64,000 bases of DNA from Marinomonas arctica (GTDB taxonomy: Bacteria; Pseudomonadota; Gammaproteobacteria; Pseudomonadales; Marinomonadaceae): contig NZ_QHJF01000003.1 in the NCBI RefSeq assembly GCF_003259225.1, forward strand, positions 153,970-217,969. Direction: 5' to 3'. The translations under genes and the position numbers were made by a program. The notes beneath the pieces were generated by a model. That model was given only the letters and a program-made list of their open reading frames with translations. It was not told where the DNA came from and made no database searches. Shown piece after piece: positions 26,346 through 35,833 of this stretch; position 1 is the stretch's first letter; the number at the start of each line of letters is the position of its first letter.

Positions 26346-27719
26346 ATGAAAATCATCATTATAGGGGCAGGCCAAGTTGGGGCCACACTGGCAGAGAATC
26401 TCGCTAGTGAAGATAACGATATTACTGTCATTGATACCAATCTTACTCGTCTTAGAGAACTGCAAGATCGTCTCGATATCCAAACAGTGGAGGGCAGCGG
26501 CTCGCATCCTGATGTATTGGACCAAGCAGGCTGTAATGACGCAGATATGTTGATTGCCGTGAGCAACCAAGATGAGACCAACATGATCGCTTGTCAGGTC
26601 GCTCACACTCTCTTTAAAACCCCGACTAAAATTGGTCGCGTCCGTTCAAGTGCGTATGCTAAATACCCAGAATTATTTGCCGACCAAGCCATCCCAATGG
26701 ATGTTCGTATCAGCCCAGAAAAAGAAGTGACTAAACATTTAAGTCGATTGATCCGCTATCCAGGCGCATTGCAGGTCATGGAGTTCGCCGATGGCAAAGT
26801 CCAACTGGTGGTCGTCAAAGCAGAAAAGGGCGGCCCACTGATCGACCAGCCCATCAGCTTTTTGAAAGAACACATGCCATCCATTCAAACGCGTATCGCG
26901 GCTATTTATCGTGATGGTAAGTCGATCTCTCCGGATGGCAACACGCACATTCGCGCGAATGACGAAGTCTTTTTTCTCACCGCGCAACGAGACGTGCTTG
27001 ATGTGATGAGTGAGTTGCGTCCATTGGACGTGCCTTACCGACGTATCATTATTGCAGGTGGCGGTAACATCGGTGAGCGTTTGGCACAAAGCCTAGAAAA
27101 AGAATATCGAGTCAAAATCATTGAACGCGATCCAGAACGCTGTCGTTATTTGTCTGAGACCTTGGACAACACCATAGTGCTCAATGGTGATGCCTCTAAG
27201 CAAGAATTGCTGCTTGAAGAAAACATCGAATCAACCGACGTATTCTGCGCCTTAACCAACAATGATGAAGCCAACATCATGTCTTCTATGCTGGCAAAAG
27301 TACTTGGTGTTCGTACGGTTATGACGATTATTAATAACCCTGCCTACGTGGACATTGTTCAAGAAGGCATGATCGATATTGCCATATCGCCGCAACAAAC
27401 CACCATCAGCTCTTTATTGAGTTATATCCGTCGTGGCGATGTAGTGAACGTTCACTCGATGCGCAAAGGCGCAGCCGAGGCATTGGAAGCCGTTGCGCAT
27501 GGCGATTATCGCTCTTCGAAAGTCGTCGGCCGCAGTATTGCCAATTTGAATTTACCCGATGGCGCCACCATCGGCGCTATTGTTAGGGAAGATAATATGA
27601 TTGTCGCCACGGGGGATCTCGTCATTCAAGCGGAAGACCACGTTATTATTTTCGTCACGAACAAGAAGCAAATTCCGGCCGTAGAGCAACTTTTCCAAGT
27701 AGGATTGACCTTCTTTTAA
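26346..27719 (+). CDS. trkA: Trk potassium uptake regulatory protein TrkA
   Basis: 457 aa with two RCK_N/RCK_C tandem halves. Each has a nucleotide-binding motif: IIIGAGQVGATLAENLASED at residues 3-22 and IIIAGGGNIGERLAQSLE in the second half. It forms the cytoplasmic gating ring of the TrkH potassium channel. It lies in the conserved rsmB-trkA order, and trkH follows after 89 bp, so both are probably co-expressed. Confidence 0.94.
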   Translation: MKIIIIGAGQVGATLAENLASEDNDITVIDTNLTRLRELQDRLDIQTVEGSGSHPDVLDQAGCNDADMLIAVSNQDETNMIACQVAHTLFKTPTKIGRVRSSAYAKYPELFADQAIPMDVRISPEKEVTKHLSRLIRYPGALQVMEFADGKVQLVVVKAEKGGPLIDQPISFLKEHMPSIQTRIAAIYRDGKSISPDGNTHIRANDEVFFLTAQRDVLDVMSELRPLDVPYRRIIIAGGGNIGERLAQSLEKEYRVKIIERDPERCRYLSETLDNTIVLNGDASKQELLLEENIESTDVFCALTNNDEANIMSSMLAKVLGVRTVMTIINNPAYVDIVQEGMIDIAISPQQTTISSLLSYIRRGDVVNVHSMRKGAAEALEAVAHGDYRSSKVVGRSIANLNLPDGATIGAIVREDNMIVATGDLVIQAEDHVIIFVTNKKQIPAVEQLFQVGLTFF

Positions 27720-27808
27720 AGTGGCTTTTGCTAAATTTAACCCTCATTCAAATGAATAATTAACGCTGGTCTGACAACACGCATTACGTCGAGACCTGGG
27801 AAACAAGT

Positions 27809-29257
27809 ATGCATTTTAGTGTTATTTTACGCGTCATTGGTTTATTGGTTATGGTGTTTAGCGTCTCGCTGATTCCTCCGATTATTGTGTCCATCATTTA
27901 TTCTGATGGCACTGTCCATGCGTTTTTATATGCATTAGCAATCAACTTATTGGGCGGCTTTTTGCTTTGGTTTCCCGTTCGTAATGAACGTGGTGAGTTA
28001 AAAATTCGTGATGGGTTCTTAGTCACCGTTCTATTTTGGACGGTGCTAGGTTTGTTTGGTTCCGTGCCTTTTTTCTTAGCAGACACGCCAAACCTCACTT
28101 TTACCGATGCTTTATTTGAATCCATTTCTGGACTGACTACCACTGGGGCGACCATCCTCACAGGGATCGATGATTTACCAAAATCAATTCTATTTTATCG
28201 TCAGTTATTAACTTGGTTGGGGGGGATGGGTATCATTGTTTTGGCTGTGGCCATCATGCCAATGTTAGGTATCGGTGGTATGCAGCTGTATCGTGCTGAA
28301 ACCCCAGGTCCGGTGAAAGACACAAAATTGACACCGCGTATTGCCGAAACCGCCAAAGCGTTGTGGTTTATCTACGCCACACTCACCAGTGTCTGTGCCT
28401 TGGGTTATTGGATAGCAGGGATGACTTTGTTCGACGCCATTTGCCATAGCTTTTCAACCGTGGCTATTGGTGGTTTCTCTACTCACGATGCCAGTATTGG
28501 GTATTTCGATAGTGTGGCTATCGAAATGATTTGTACCTTTTTCATGATAGTGTCAGCGTGCAATTTTGCTTTGCATTTTTATGCTTGGCGCCATAAAAGC
28601 GTGTGGCATTATTTTAAAGACCCTGAAGCACGCTTCTTTTTGTTTATCTTGCTGAGCACTTGCGTATTGTCTACGTTGGTACTGGCAATGACATCCACCT
28701 ATGACTGGAGCTCTTCGTTACGTTATGCGGTGTTTGAAAGCGTATCCATTGCAACTACCTCAGGTTTTGGTACTACAGACTTTTCTTCATGGCCACATTT
28801 CTTACCCTTCTTGTTGATTGTCACCTCCTTTGTAGGCGGCTGTGCCAGCTCAACCGGCGGTGGTATGAAGGTTATTCGTATTCTTTTGATCCTTAAACAG
28901 GGGGTGCGAGAAATACAGCGTTTGATCCATCCAAGTGCGGTGATTCCCGTTAAAGTAGGCGGTAAAGCCATCAATGAAAGGGTGGTATCAGCCGTCTGGG
29001 GGTTTTTCTCCGCGTACTTGTTGGTGTATGTCGTTTTAATGATTGGTCTGATGGCAACAGGGTTGGATCAGGTTACGGCGTGGTCCGCCGTTGCGGCAAC
29101 CCTTAACAACTTAGGACCAGGTCTAGGTGATGTCGCCTCTAGCTTTACCAGCGTCAGTGATCCTGCAAAATGGATGCTGTGTTTCTCTATGTTGTTGGGT
29201 CGTTTAGAAGTGTTTACTTTGTTGGTATTATTCACTCCCATGTTCTGGCAAAAATAA
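27809..29257 (+). CDS. trkH: Trk potassium uptake transmembrane protein TrkH
   Basis: 482 aa with four repeated membrane-pore-membrane units. Filter-loop regions such as SGLTTTGATIL, STVAIGGFSTHD, SIATTSGFGTTDF and ATLNNLGPGLG carry the conserved glycines that line the K+ pathway. It forms the membrane part of the Trk system together with TrkA. A second, KtrB-type potassium channel gene is at 49529. Confidence 0.95.
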   Translation: MHFSVILRVIGLLVMVFSVSLIPPIIVSIIYSDGTVHAFLYALAINLLGGFLLWFPVRNERGELKIRDGFLVTVLFWTVLGLFGSVPFFLADTPNLTFTDALFESISGLTTTGATILTGIDDLPKSILFYRQLLTWLGGMGIIVLAVAIMPMLGIGGMQLYRAETPGPVKDTKLTPRIAETAKALWFIYATLTSVCALGYWIAGMTLFDAICHSFSTVAIGGFSTHDASIGYFDSVAIEMICTFFMIVSACNFALHFYAWRHKSVWHYFKDPEARFFLFILLSTCVLSTLVLAMTSTYDWSSSLRYAVFESVSIATTSGFGTTDFSSWPHFLPFLLIVTSFVGGCASSTGGGMKVIRILLILKQGVREIQRLIHPSAVIPVKVGGKAINERVVSAVWGFFSAYLLVYVVLMIGLMATGLDQVTAWSAVAATLNNLGPGLGDVASSFTSVSDPAKWMLCFSMLLGRLEVFTLLVLFTPMFWQK

Positions 29258-29271
29258 TCAGGATTAACACA

Positions 29272-29745
29272 GTGACACCAGCCATCAACCAGCTTAAGAA
29301 ATTGAAGATTGCGTACAGTATTCACGAATACGAACACGACGCCCATTGTTCTAATTTTGGTGAAGAGGCCGCACAAAAACTGAATCTTGACCCAGCTTGC
29401 GTGTTCAAAACACTGCTCGTTACCGACGATAAAACGACTTTCGTGACCATAGTGCCAGTCACTGGCACGTTAAATCTAAAACGCGCGGCCAGCGCATTAG
29501 GCGTAAAAAAGCTGCGCATGGCCGAGGTAAAAGATGCCGAACGACTTACTGGTTACTTGGTTGGTGGTATCAGTCCAGTAGGGCAGAAGAAAAGCCTCGT
29601 CACTTGTATTGATCAAAGTGCGCAGGCGTTTGAAAAAGTCTATGTCAGCGGCGGACAACGAGGGCTGGATATCGGTCTAGCACCAAATGATCTCAGCCGC
29701 GCTTGTCGTAACGCCATTTTCGCGGCCATAGGTGAAGCAAAATAA
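29272..29745 (+). CDS. ybaK: Cys-tRNA(Pro) deacylase, YbaK/EbsC family
   Basis: 157 aa from a GTG at 29272 with CAGGA upstream; a longer ATG-started frame from 29170 would overlap trkH and is rejected. Family length is about 159 aa. Conserved blocks are HDAHCSNFGEEAAQKL, DPACVFKTLLV, GVKKLRMAEVKDAERLTGYL and GGISPVGQKK, with the catalytic lysine in VFKTLL. It hydrolyses Cys-tRNA(Pro) formed by misacylation. Confidence 0.9.
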   Translation: MTPAINQLKKLKIAYSIHEYEHDAHCSNFGEEAAQKLNLDPACVFKTLLVTDDKTTFVTIVPVTGTLNLKRAASALGVKKLRMAEVKDAERLTGYLVGGISPVGQKKSLVTCIDQSAQAFEKVYVSGGQRGLDIGLAPNDLSRACRNAIFAAIGEAK

Positions 29746-29825
29746 CCAACGCTGTATCCATAATGATACGAAATGAAAGCAGTACAACCAACACGACTCA
29801 ACTCGATTCAAAAAAGGCATTCCCC

Positions 29826-30383
29826 ATGGCGCAACTCAAACCCATTGTTTTACTAGACCGTGACGGTGTTATTAACCAAGACTCAGACGCTTATGTGAAA
29901 TCTGTCGACGAATGGCAACCCATTCCAGGCAGCATTAAATCAATCGCGGCGCTGTCTAAAGCGGGCTTTAAAGTCTTTGTTGTCACCAACCAATCGGGCA
30001 TTGCGCGCGGCTATTACGACGAAGCCACGTTGCATGCCATGCACGATAAAATGACAGCACTTGTCGAAGCAGAGGGCGGTAAAATAGATGGCATTCAATA
30101 TTGCCCTCACGGTCCGGATGACAGCTGCAACTGTCGTAAACCCAAAAGTGGCATGATTGAAACCATCGAAGCAGAGCTTGGTCTATCGTTCAAAGAGCAC
30201 CCAGCCATCATGGTAGGAGACTCTCTGAGAGACCTTCAGGCAGGCAATGCACGTGGTTGCTCACCTGTATTGGTTTTGACGGGAAAAGGCCGTGAAACGC
30301 AGTACAAAGCCATAGACTTCCCATTTACTGTCTATACTGACCTAGCAGCGTTCACCATTGCCATACTGCATAAATACAGTTAA
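29826..30383 (+). CDS. gmhB: D-glycero-beta-D-manno-heptose 1,7-bisphosphate 7-phosphatase
   Basis: 185 aa from the ATG at 29826; an upstream ATG at 29763 adds 21 unlike-family residues. HAD-family motifs: LLDRDGVINQD (nucleophile D), VTNQSGIARG, and GDSLRDLQAG. The zinc loop CPHGPDDSCNCRKPKSG (Cys-x-His ... Cys-x-Cys) is diagnostic of GmhB. It acts in ADP-heptose synthesis for the lipopolysaccharide inner core. Confidence 0.93.
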   Translation: MAQLKPIVLLDRDGVINQDSDAYVKSVDEWQPIPGSIKSIAALSKAGFKVFVVTNQSGIARGYYDEATLHAMHDKMTALVEAEGGKIDGIQYCPHGPDDSCNCRKPKSGMIETIEAELGLSFKEHPAIMVGDSLRDLQAGNARGCSPVLVLTGKGRETQYKAIDFPFTVYTDLAAFTIAILHKYS

Positions 30384-30410
30384 CTCAGTTTAAAAAATAA
30401 GGCGTCTACA

Positions 30411-30446
30411 AACACCTTGTTAGTAAACGGTTACTAACAAGGTGTT
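30411..30446. terminator. Perfect 16-bp hairpin between gmhB and the MFS gene
   Basis: AACACCTTGTTAGTAA (30411-30426) pairs with its exact complement (30431-30446) around ACGG. It lies between two convergent genes, so it may stop transcription from both sides. There is no strong T run, so it may instead be an mRNA-stabilising or protein-bound element. Confidence 0.45.
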
Positions 30447-30459
30447 CCATCCAACAAGG

Positions 30460-31590
30460 TTAATTGCCTCGCGTCATCCCGGCCAATCTGCGCCAACTGA
30501 AAGTGATGAGAAGCGTCAAAACTAATAACAGAAACGGAAAGGCTTGCACACTAAAAGCCTCAATAATGGGTCCAGTTAAGGATGGCGCAACCAACGCCCC
30601 CAATCCACAACAGACAAAAACATAACCTGTTCGTTTGCCATTGAGCGCCATAATACTATTGGCATAGGAAAACAACATGGGGAAAAAAGCGGAGCAACCC
30701 AAGCCTAACCACAATGCGATCACCACAAGCGACACATCAGACATTACCATCATCAAACTTCCTGTAAAACTCACTAACAGTAAAGCGTATATACCTTGAC
30801 GAGGTGTGATCCAACGCAATAAAAAAACTGACAACAAACGTCCTAGGGAGAGGCTCACAAAAAACCAAGTCACTAATATTGCAGCGCTATTTTGATCTTC
30901 ACCAGACAGAACGGCATAAGTACTGATCCAACCAGCGATGGTGATTTCAAACCCCACATACAAGAAGATGACCGTTAAAAATGCCAAAAAAGTGGCTTTT
31001 TGCTTTGTCACAGGTACCACTTCACTGGCTCTGACTTCAAACGTTGGGCTAGGTTGACGCCATAAAAATAATGGTAATAACAGAGCATAGAGAGCCACCA
31101 TCCAATAACCCGAACCATAACCATGACCAGTCCATTGAGCAAAGACCAAAATCAGGGGCGCTAACATGGAACCAGCACTGTGGCATAAATGCAAAATGGT
31201 CACATAGGAGCCGACCTTTTCCTTGTGCAACCACAGCATCATCATGTTGCCACCAGCATTAGCAGATACCTCAGTGGCACCCAACAAGAAAAACAACACC
31301 ACCAGCATTGTCAAACTGGTGGAAAAGGGCACTAAGATCAATCCTGTAATCATACAGAGCAGCATAACAATCAAATAATGATGACCTTTCCAACGGTCAA
31401 ACATGCGTCCCGCCAATAAAGCGCCGAGAATATTGCCAACGGCACGCGCGCTAAAAACGATGGAGATTTCCGCCACCGAAGCATCAATCAAATCCGCTAA
31501 ATAAATAAGACTCGGGCCAAGCAAACCCGCAACGGCACCAACTCCGATAAACATAGAGCAATACAACGCTGTTCGAGTCAATTCCTTCAT
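30460..31590 (-). CDS. Major facilitator superfamily transporter
   Basis: 376 aa with about twelve hydrophobic segments and the MFS loop motif GALLAGRMFDRWKGH after segment 2. It is divergent from the AraC regulator of the iron-uptake block. A Fur-like box lies in their shared region, which suggests a siderophore-related or iron-linked role. The sequence also resembles small sugar/fucose-type MFS carriers, so the substrate is not assigned. Confidence 0.8.
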   Translation of the reverse strand: MKELTRTALYCSMFIGVGAVAGLLGPSLIYLADLIDASVAEISIVFSARAVGNILGALLAGRMFDRWKGHHYLIVMLLCMITGLILVPFSTSLTMLVVLFFLLGATEVSANAGGNMMMLWLHKEKVGSYVTILHLCHSAGSMLAPLILVFAQWTGHGYGSGYWMVALYALLLPLFLWRQPSPTFEVRASEVVPVTKQKATFLAFLTVIFLYVGFEITIAGWISTYAVLSGEDQNSAAILVTWFFVSLSLGRLLSVFLLRWITPRQGIYALLLVSFTGSLMMVMSDVSLVVIALWLGLGCSAFFPMLFSYANSIMALNGKRTGYVFVCCGLGALVAPSLTGPIIEAFSVQAFPFLLLVLTLLITFSWRRLAGMTRGN

Positions 31591-31724
31591 AGAGCAACAT
31601 CCATTTTTTATTGTTTTGAATGGTTAAAGATAATTTGGATTTAATCACGCAACTTGATTAATTAATAGACTCCAAAAAGAAAATCCTCTGCGAGCGATTG
31701 TCCATTGGCATTAAAAGCCAATTA

Positions 31725-31743
31725 GATGATAATGGTTATTATT
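31725..31743. promoter_or_regulatory. Fur-like box upstream of the AraC gene
   Basis: GATGATAATGGTTATTATT matches the 19-bp consensus AATGATAATGATTATCATT at 16 of 19 positions. It ends two bases before the likely AraC start codon, so Fur binding would block transcription start or elongation there. The divergent MFS gene shares the region. Confidence 0.65.
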
Positions 31744-31745
31744 TT

Positions 31746-32675
31746 ATGATGTTAGCCATGACGATATCACCCAGACTCACACGCATCGAAAAGGTCCTAG
31801 ACTACATTCACGAGCATTTGGATGAACCCATTCATGTGACGAATTTGGCCGAAAAAAGCTGTTGGTCACGCTGGCAGTTTCAACGAGTATTTGGTCAAGC
31901 AACGGGGCTCACTGTCGCGCAGTATGTAAGAGAGTTACGCCTAAGCAAAGCGGCCGAACTGTTACTATCCAGTAAAAATAAGCATGTAGATATTGCCATA
32001 GAATGTGGTTTTGACTCAGAAATAAGCTTTTCCCGAGCCTTTAAACACATGTTCAACTGTACCCCTCGATACTATCGCCAGCAAGGCAAGCGCCATGGAT
32101 TACGTACACCATTACAATATAGAAGACCAGATAACACACAGACAGACACCCCCAAAGCATTCACTCAAATACGCGTTGAAAGCCACGAGCGCTTTCAAAT
32201 TCAAGGCAAATGCGATTGGATTCGGGGACTACTGTCCGCATCCCCAGATTTTTCAGAACGTGTTCCACGACTTTGGTCTCAGGTCATTTTAGAAGTAAAA
32301 ACTGTGAAAAAGGGCACTCGCCCAATTGGCATCATAGACACTCAGGACCACGCAGATCACCCAGATCAAATGCTTTATTGGGCTGGGTACTTAGAACCCA
32401 TAGACGTGTTATTACCGCTCTTTTCTGGGGCAAATCTATTTGGCAATGCGCCATTGGATACCGTCATTGTTCCACCCCAAGAATACGCCGTCATTCCCGT
32501 TCATGGAGACGCTTCAGCGGTTAAAAAAGCATTAGAGTGGTTTATTTTCCAATGGTTACCTGAATCTAACTATTATGGCGTGCAAGGCTACGAACTGGAA
32601 ATTTACGACCCTGATTACAATCCACATAGCCAGCAGAGCTACATGGAATACTGGCTTCCGATCAAACCCAGATAG
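31746..32675 (+). CDS. AraC-family regulator with GyrI-like effector domain
   Basis: 309 aa from the ATG at 31746; a TTG at 31698 is possible, and ATGs at 31749 and 31758 are alternatives. The start is uncertain because no Shine-Dalgarno is seen. The N-terminal AraC DNA-binding domain (about 7-105; NLAEKSCWSRWQFQRVFGQATG, then IAIECGFDSEISFSRAFKHMF) is followed by a GyrI-like effector-binding domain (about 140-309). This HTH-first layout is that of the MarA/Rob-like and effector-binding AraC type. It precedes a TonB receptor and FhuF-like reductase and may activate them in the presence of a ferric siderophore. Confidence 0.8.
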   Translation: MMLAMTISPRLTRIEKVLDYIHEHLDEPIHVTNLAEKSCWSRWQFQRVFGQATGLTVAQYVRELRLSKAAELLLSSKNKHVDIAIECGFDSEISFSRAFKHMFNCTPRYYRQQGKRHGLRTPLQYRRPDNTQTDTPKAFTQIRVESHERFQIQGKCDWIRGLLSASPDFSERVPRLWSQVILEVKTVKKGTRPIGIIDTQDHADHPDQMLYWAGYLEPIDVLLPLFSGANLFGNAPLDTVIVPPQEYAVIPVHGDASAVKKALEWFIFQWLPESNYYGVQGYELEIYDPDYNPHSQQSYMEYWLPIKPR

Positions 32676-32770
32676 CGTCTAGGCAAGGAAGTCCGATCCA
32701 TCAGAAGGGGCTCGTCCACCTGACGGAAGATGCACCAAAAGGTTAAGTTTTACGTTCTCGATAAAAATAG

Positions 32771-32789
32771 AATGAGACACATTATCAAT
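32771..32789. promoter_or_regulatory. Fur-like box upstream of the TonB receptor gene
   Basis: AATGAGACACATTATCAAT matches the 19-bp Fur consensus at 14 of 19 positions. It lies 28 bp before the receptor start, overlapping the expected promoter. Confidence 0.5.
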
Positions 32790-32817
32790 ATTGTTTTATT
32801 CTTTTCTCGGAGTTAAT

Positions 32818-34959
32818 ATGAAACCGTCTGTGCAGTTCCAGCTTACTTTACTCGCTTTGGCCATTACCTCAGTCTCATCTTATTCGCTTGCTGCTGATAC
32901 CTCAGAAAAGACTGAGATAAACCTAGAAGATCAATTGGACACTCTCGTTGTAAAAGGTCAAACATACCGTAATACCGCAACAAAAACACAGTTGGACCCA
33001 GAAGAAACACCACAAGCGATTTCAGTAATAGAGAAGGAAGCTTTGCAACAAAGAGGTACAGAAACCGTCGCAGAGGCCGTTCGATATACACCTGGTATCA
33101 ATACAGAATTACGCGGTGGCGCGGTAACTCGATTGGATTTTTTTAATATCCGAGGGTTTGAAAATGATAAAGCTTACTATGACGGACTGCAGCTACTCTA
33201 TAACGATTGGAACCTACAACCGCAAATCGACATGGCAGCCGTGGAACAAGTAGAAGTATTCAAAGGCCCAACCTCGACACTGTATGGCGCTATGCCACCA
33301 GGCGGTATGGTGAACCTCATTAGTAAAGCCCCTCAGTCTGAGAGCCAGCATAGTGTGGAATTAACCTTAGGTAGCGATAATAAACGCGAAACACAGATCG
33401 ATAGTACAGGTGCCATTAACGACACAATGAACTATCGCGTCGTTGGATTATTTCGTCAAAAAGACGGACAAGCCGTCACATCGGAAGAAGAGCGCATCAT
33501 GATCGCGCCCTCTATTGATTGGAAAATAAGCGACAACACCATGCTGAACCTCAATATGTATTACCAAAAAGATCCAAGCATGGGTGTGTACTCCACTTTG
33601 CCATCAAAAGGCACTGTCTACAGCGGCATCAATGGCAAGCTGTCTTCCGATTCTTATGCTGGCGACACAAACTGGGAGACTTACGACAGAGATGTTCTAT
33701 TACTGGGCTATAAGCTCGATCACAACATCAATAATACTTGGCGCTTTTTACAAAATGCGCGTTTCACCACCGCCAAAGCCTACCAAGAAAACACTTACTC
33801 TTCTTCACTAGACAGTGATGAGAGAACCCTAAACCGCCGTGCCTACCTAACGGATGAAAAATCCGAAGGCATCAATATAGATAACCAATTTTCTGGATTA
33901 TTTGATGTTGGCAATGCCGAACTCAATATTTTGGTGGGTGTGGATTATCTAAAACTCAAATCTGACGTGATATACGAAGACGCCGTTGCACCAAGCATTG
34001 ATCTGTATAATCCAGATCACAAGCAGATTATCAGAGATAACATAGACTTCGCAGGGTCCGGCTACAGCAGTGACTTTACCATCGACAAAGAACAAACGGG
34101 TCTGTATCTGCAGGATCAAATACGCCTCGATCAATGGGTCTTTATTGCCGGCGGCCGTTATGACCAATTCAAATCGACCGAAACCGGCGTAAAATACGGA
34201 GCAGCGACCAACACCAAAGTCGACCAAAGCCAATTTAGTGGTCGAGCAGGCGCGTTATATGAATTTGAGAATGGCGTAGCGCCGTTTGTCAGCTATGCCC
34301 AAAGTTTCGAGCCAATCACCGGCTCAGATCGCAATGGTAAGACGTTTGATACCTCAACAGCAGACCAGTGGGAAGCCGGTCTAAAATACAAACAGCGAAA
34401 CACCACCGCCAGCGCAACCGCGTTTGAAATCACCAAACGCAATGTACTGACTCGTGATCCTGACAGCTCAGACTACAGCCAAAAAGTCCAAGTAGGGGAA
34501 ATGCGCTCTCGTGGTATCGAACTTGAATTACAACACGCCATGACACCTGACATAACGGTCAAAGCAGCCTATACACTGCAAGACGTGGAAGTGACCAAAG
34601 ACAACAGTGGTATAGAAGGTAATACACCGGTTTGGGTACCTGAAAAGCAATTCAATACTTGGCTAACCTATGCACCAACAGAAGGAAAATGGGTCGGAGC
34701 ATCCTTCGGTACAGGTGTGCGTTATGTAGGACAAATGCAACTTGATGCCGCCAATTCGAATACCGTGCCATCGTTTACCTTGGTCGATTTGTCTATCGGT
34801 TATGACTTATCGGCATTATCACCACAATGGCAAGGCGCCAGCGTGACATTTGCCATGAGCAACGTATTTGATGAAACCTATTACAGCTGCTACGACGCAT
34901 CCAACTGCTGGTTTGGTGACGAAAGAGCTTACGAAATCAGTGCCCGCTATGAGTTTTAG
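32818..34959 (+). CDS. TonB-dependent siderophore receptor
   Basis: 713 aa from the ATG at 32818 with GGAG upstream; a TTG at 32791 is rejected because the signal peptide starts at MKPSVQF. The signal peptide (about 1-25) is followed by a TonB-box-like DTLVVKG, then a plug domain (about 50-165; VEQVEVFKGPTSTLYGAMPPGG) and a 22-strand barrel ending in the aromatic residue F. Similar to FhuA/FoxA-type hydroxamate siderophore receptors. It should import an exogenous ferric siderophore; no siderophore synthesis genes are near. Confidence 0.92.
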   Translation: MKPSVQFQLTLLALAITSVSSYSLAADTSEKTEINLEDQLDTLVVKGQTYRNTATKTQLDPEETPQAISVIEKEALQQRGTETVAEAVRYTPGINTELRGGAVTRLDFFNIRGFENDKAYYDGLQLLYNDWNLQPQIDMAAVEQVEVFKGPTSTLYGAMPPGGMVNLISKAPQSESQHSVELTLGSDNKRETQIDSTGAINDTMNYRVVGLFRQKDGQAVTSEEERIMIAPSIDWKISDNTMLNLNMYYQKDPSMGVYSTLPSKGTVYSGINGKLSSDSYAGDTNWETYDRDVLLLGYKLDHNINNTWRFLQNARFTTAKAYQENTYSSSLDSDERTLNRRAYLTDEKSEGINIDNQFSGLFDVGNAELNILVGVDYLKLKSDVIYEDAVAPSIDLYNPDHKQIIRDNIDFAGSGYSSDFTIDKEQTGLYLQDQIRLDQWVFIAGGRYDQFKSTETGVKYGAATNTKVDQSQFSGRAGALYEFENGVAPFVSYAQSFEPITGSDRNGKTFDTSTADQWEAGLKYKQRNTTASATAFEITKRNVLTRDPDSSDYSQKVQVGEMRSRGIELELQHAMTPDITVKAAYTLQDVEVTKDNSGIEGNTPVWVPEKQFNTWLTYAPTEGKWVGASFGTGVRYVGQMQLDAANSNTVPSFTLVDLSIGYDLSALSPQWQGASVTFAMSNVFDETYYSCYDASNCWFGDERAYEISARYEF

Positions 34960-35002
34960 CTATCTCATGGCATGGCTTAAAGCCACTATTTAGAGGTAAA
35001 AC

Positions 35003-35749
35003 ATGGAAAGGCTTATAGATCGTCTTTTCAACACTGCAAGATCATACATTGCGGTACTGGATGGGCAAGAACGTTTGTCTAATGAGAAACCAAGCTCGAC
35101 AAGCTTATCCGCCACCCATCCAGAACCCGCTCTGCGGGTTTTGCATAAAACGCTACAAGAGGCGCACCCCGAAACGGGCGCGCCTTATTGGCGTATACGG
35201 TGTTGGGGATTAGTGTGTTGGCAGCCGATCTATTTGGCGATGATTTGTGTTTATCAGCTCAAAGCCATGCCACTGCGTTTGCAAGACATAGAACAAAAAC
35301 AACAGGGTGAGATGGTCGCCGGATATTGTTTACCGGACGGAATATGGCAAGAGGGAAATCACGAAACCCTGATTAAAACCGCTTGCGAACAACTCAATCG
35401 TCTTTTCAATGCATTTGAGACAGTCCATGTTGATACGTTTGGGGGTCGACCTGCACTTTATAAGGGGTTACTCGCGGATCAGCTAATGAGCGCTTTAATT
35501 GCCGTCAACAACGCATTGCCAGATGAGCAAAAACACGATCTGGAGAAGGATTTTCGTCTTTGGGCACAGGCCATGAATTTACCCTTAAAACCACTGGAAG
35601 GACTCAACCTACAAACGGCCAAAACACCTGTGTTTGTACGCCACACGTGCTGCTTACATTTTCGCCGTGAAGGCGGAGAACTGTGCGCCAACTGCCCAAG
35701 ACTGCATACGAAAAGCGCCAAGCAGAAACAGCAATGTAGCGTCTCTTGA
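35003..35749 (+). CDS. FhuF-like siderophore-iron reductase
   Basis: 248 aa. The C-terminal [2Fe-2S] ligand pattern is intact: C216, C217, C228 and C231 in the CC-x10-C-x2-C arrangement of the FhuF family. E. coli FhuF releases iron from hydroxamate siderophores in the cytoplasm by reducing Fe(III). GAGGT precedes the start. It lies 43 bp after the receptor gene, so both are probably one operon. Confidence 0.85.
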   Translation: MERLIDRLFNTARSYIAVLDGQERLSNEKPSSTSLSATHPEPALRVLHKTLQEAHPETGAPYWRIRCWGLVCWQPIYLAMICVYQLKAMPLRLQDIEQKQQGEMVAGYCLPDGIWQEGNHETLIKTACEQLNRLFNAFETVHVDTFGGRPALYKGLLADQLMSALIAVNNALPDEQKHDLEKDFRLWAQAMNLPLKPLEGLNLQTAKTPVFVRHTCCLHFRREGGELCANCPRLHTKSAKQKQQCSVS

Positions 35750-35833
35750 TGTTGAAACCACGCCGTCGAGACTAGATCAAATAAACCAGATAGTAAGTGC
35801 TTACTTAAATTATAAGCCAATTATTATAAGACT

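Noticed and set aside
29170..29271. N-terminal extension of the YbaK frame
   Set aside because: It overlaps trkH in another frame. The GTG at 29272 with CAGGA upstream gives the family length.
32676..32770. Possible structured leader between the AraC and receptor genes
   Set aside because: Only weak, short pairing was visible and no known riboswitch pattern. The Fur-like box explains the regulation better.
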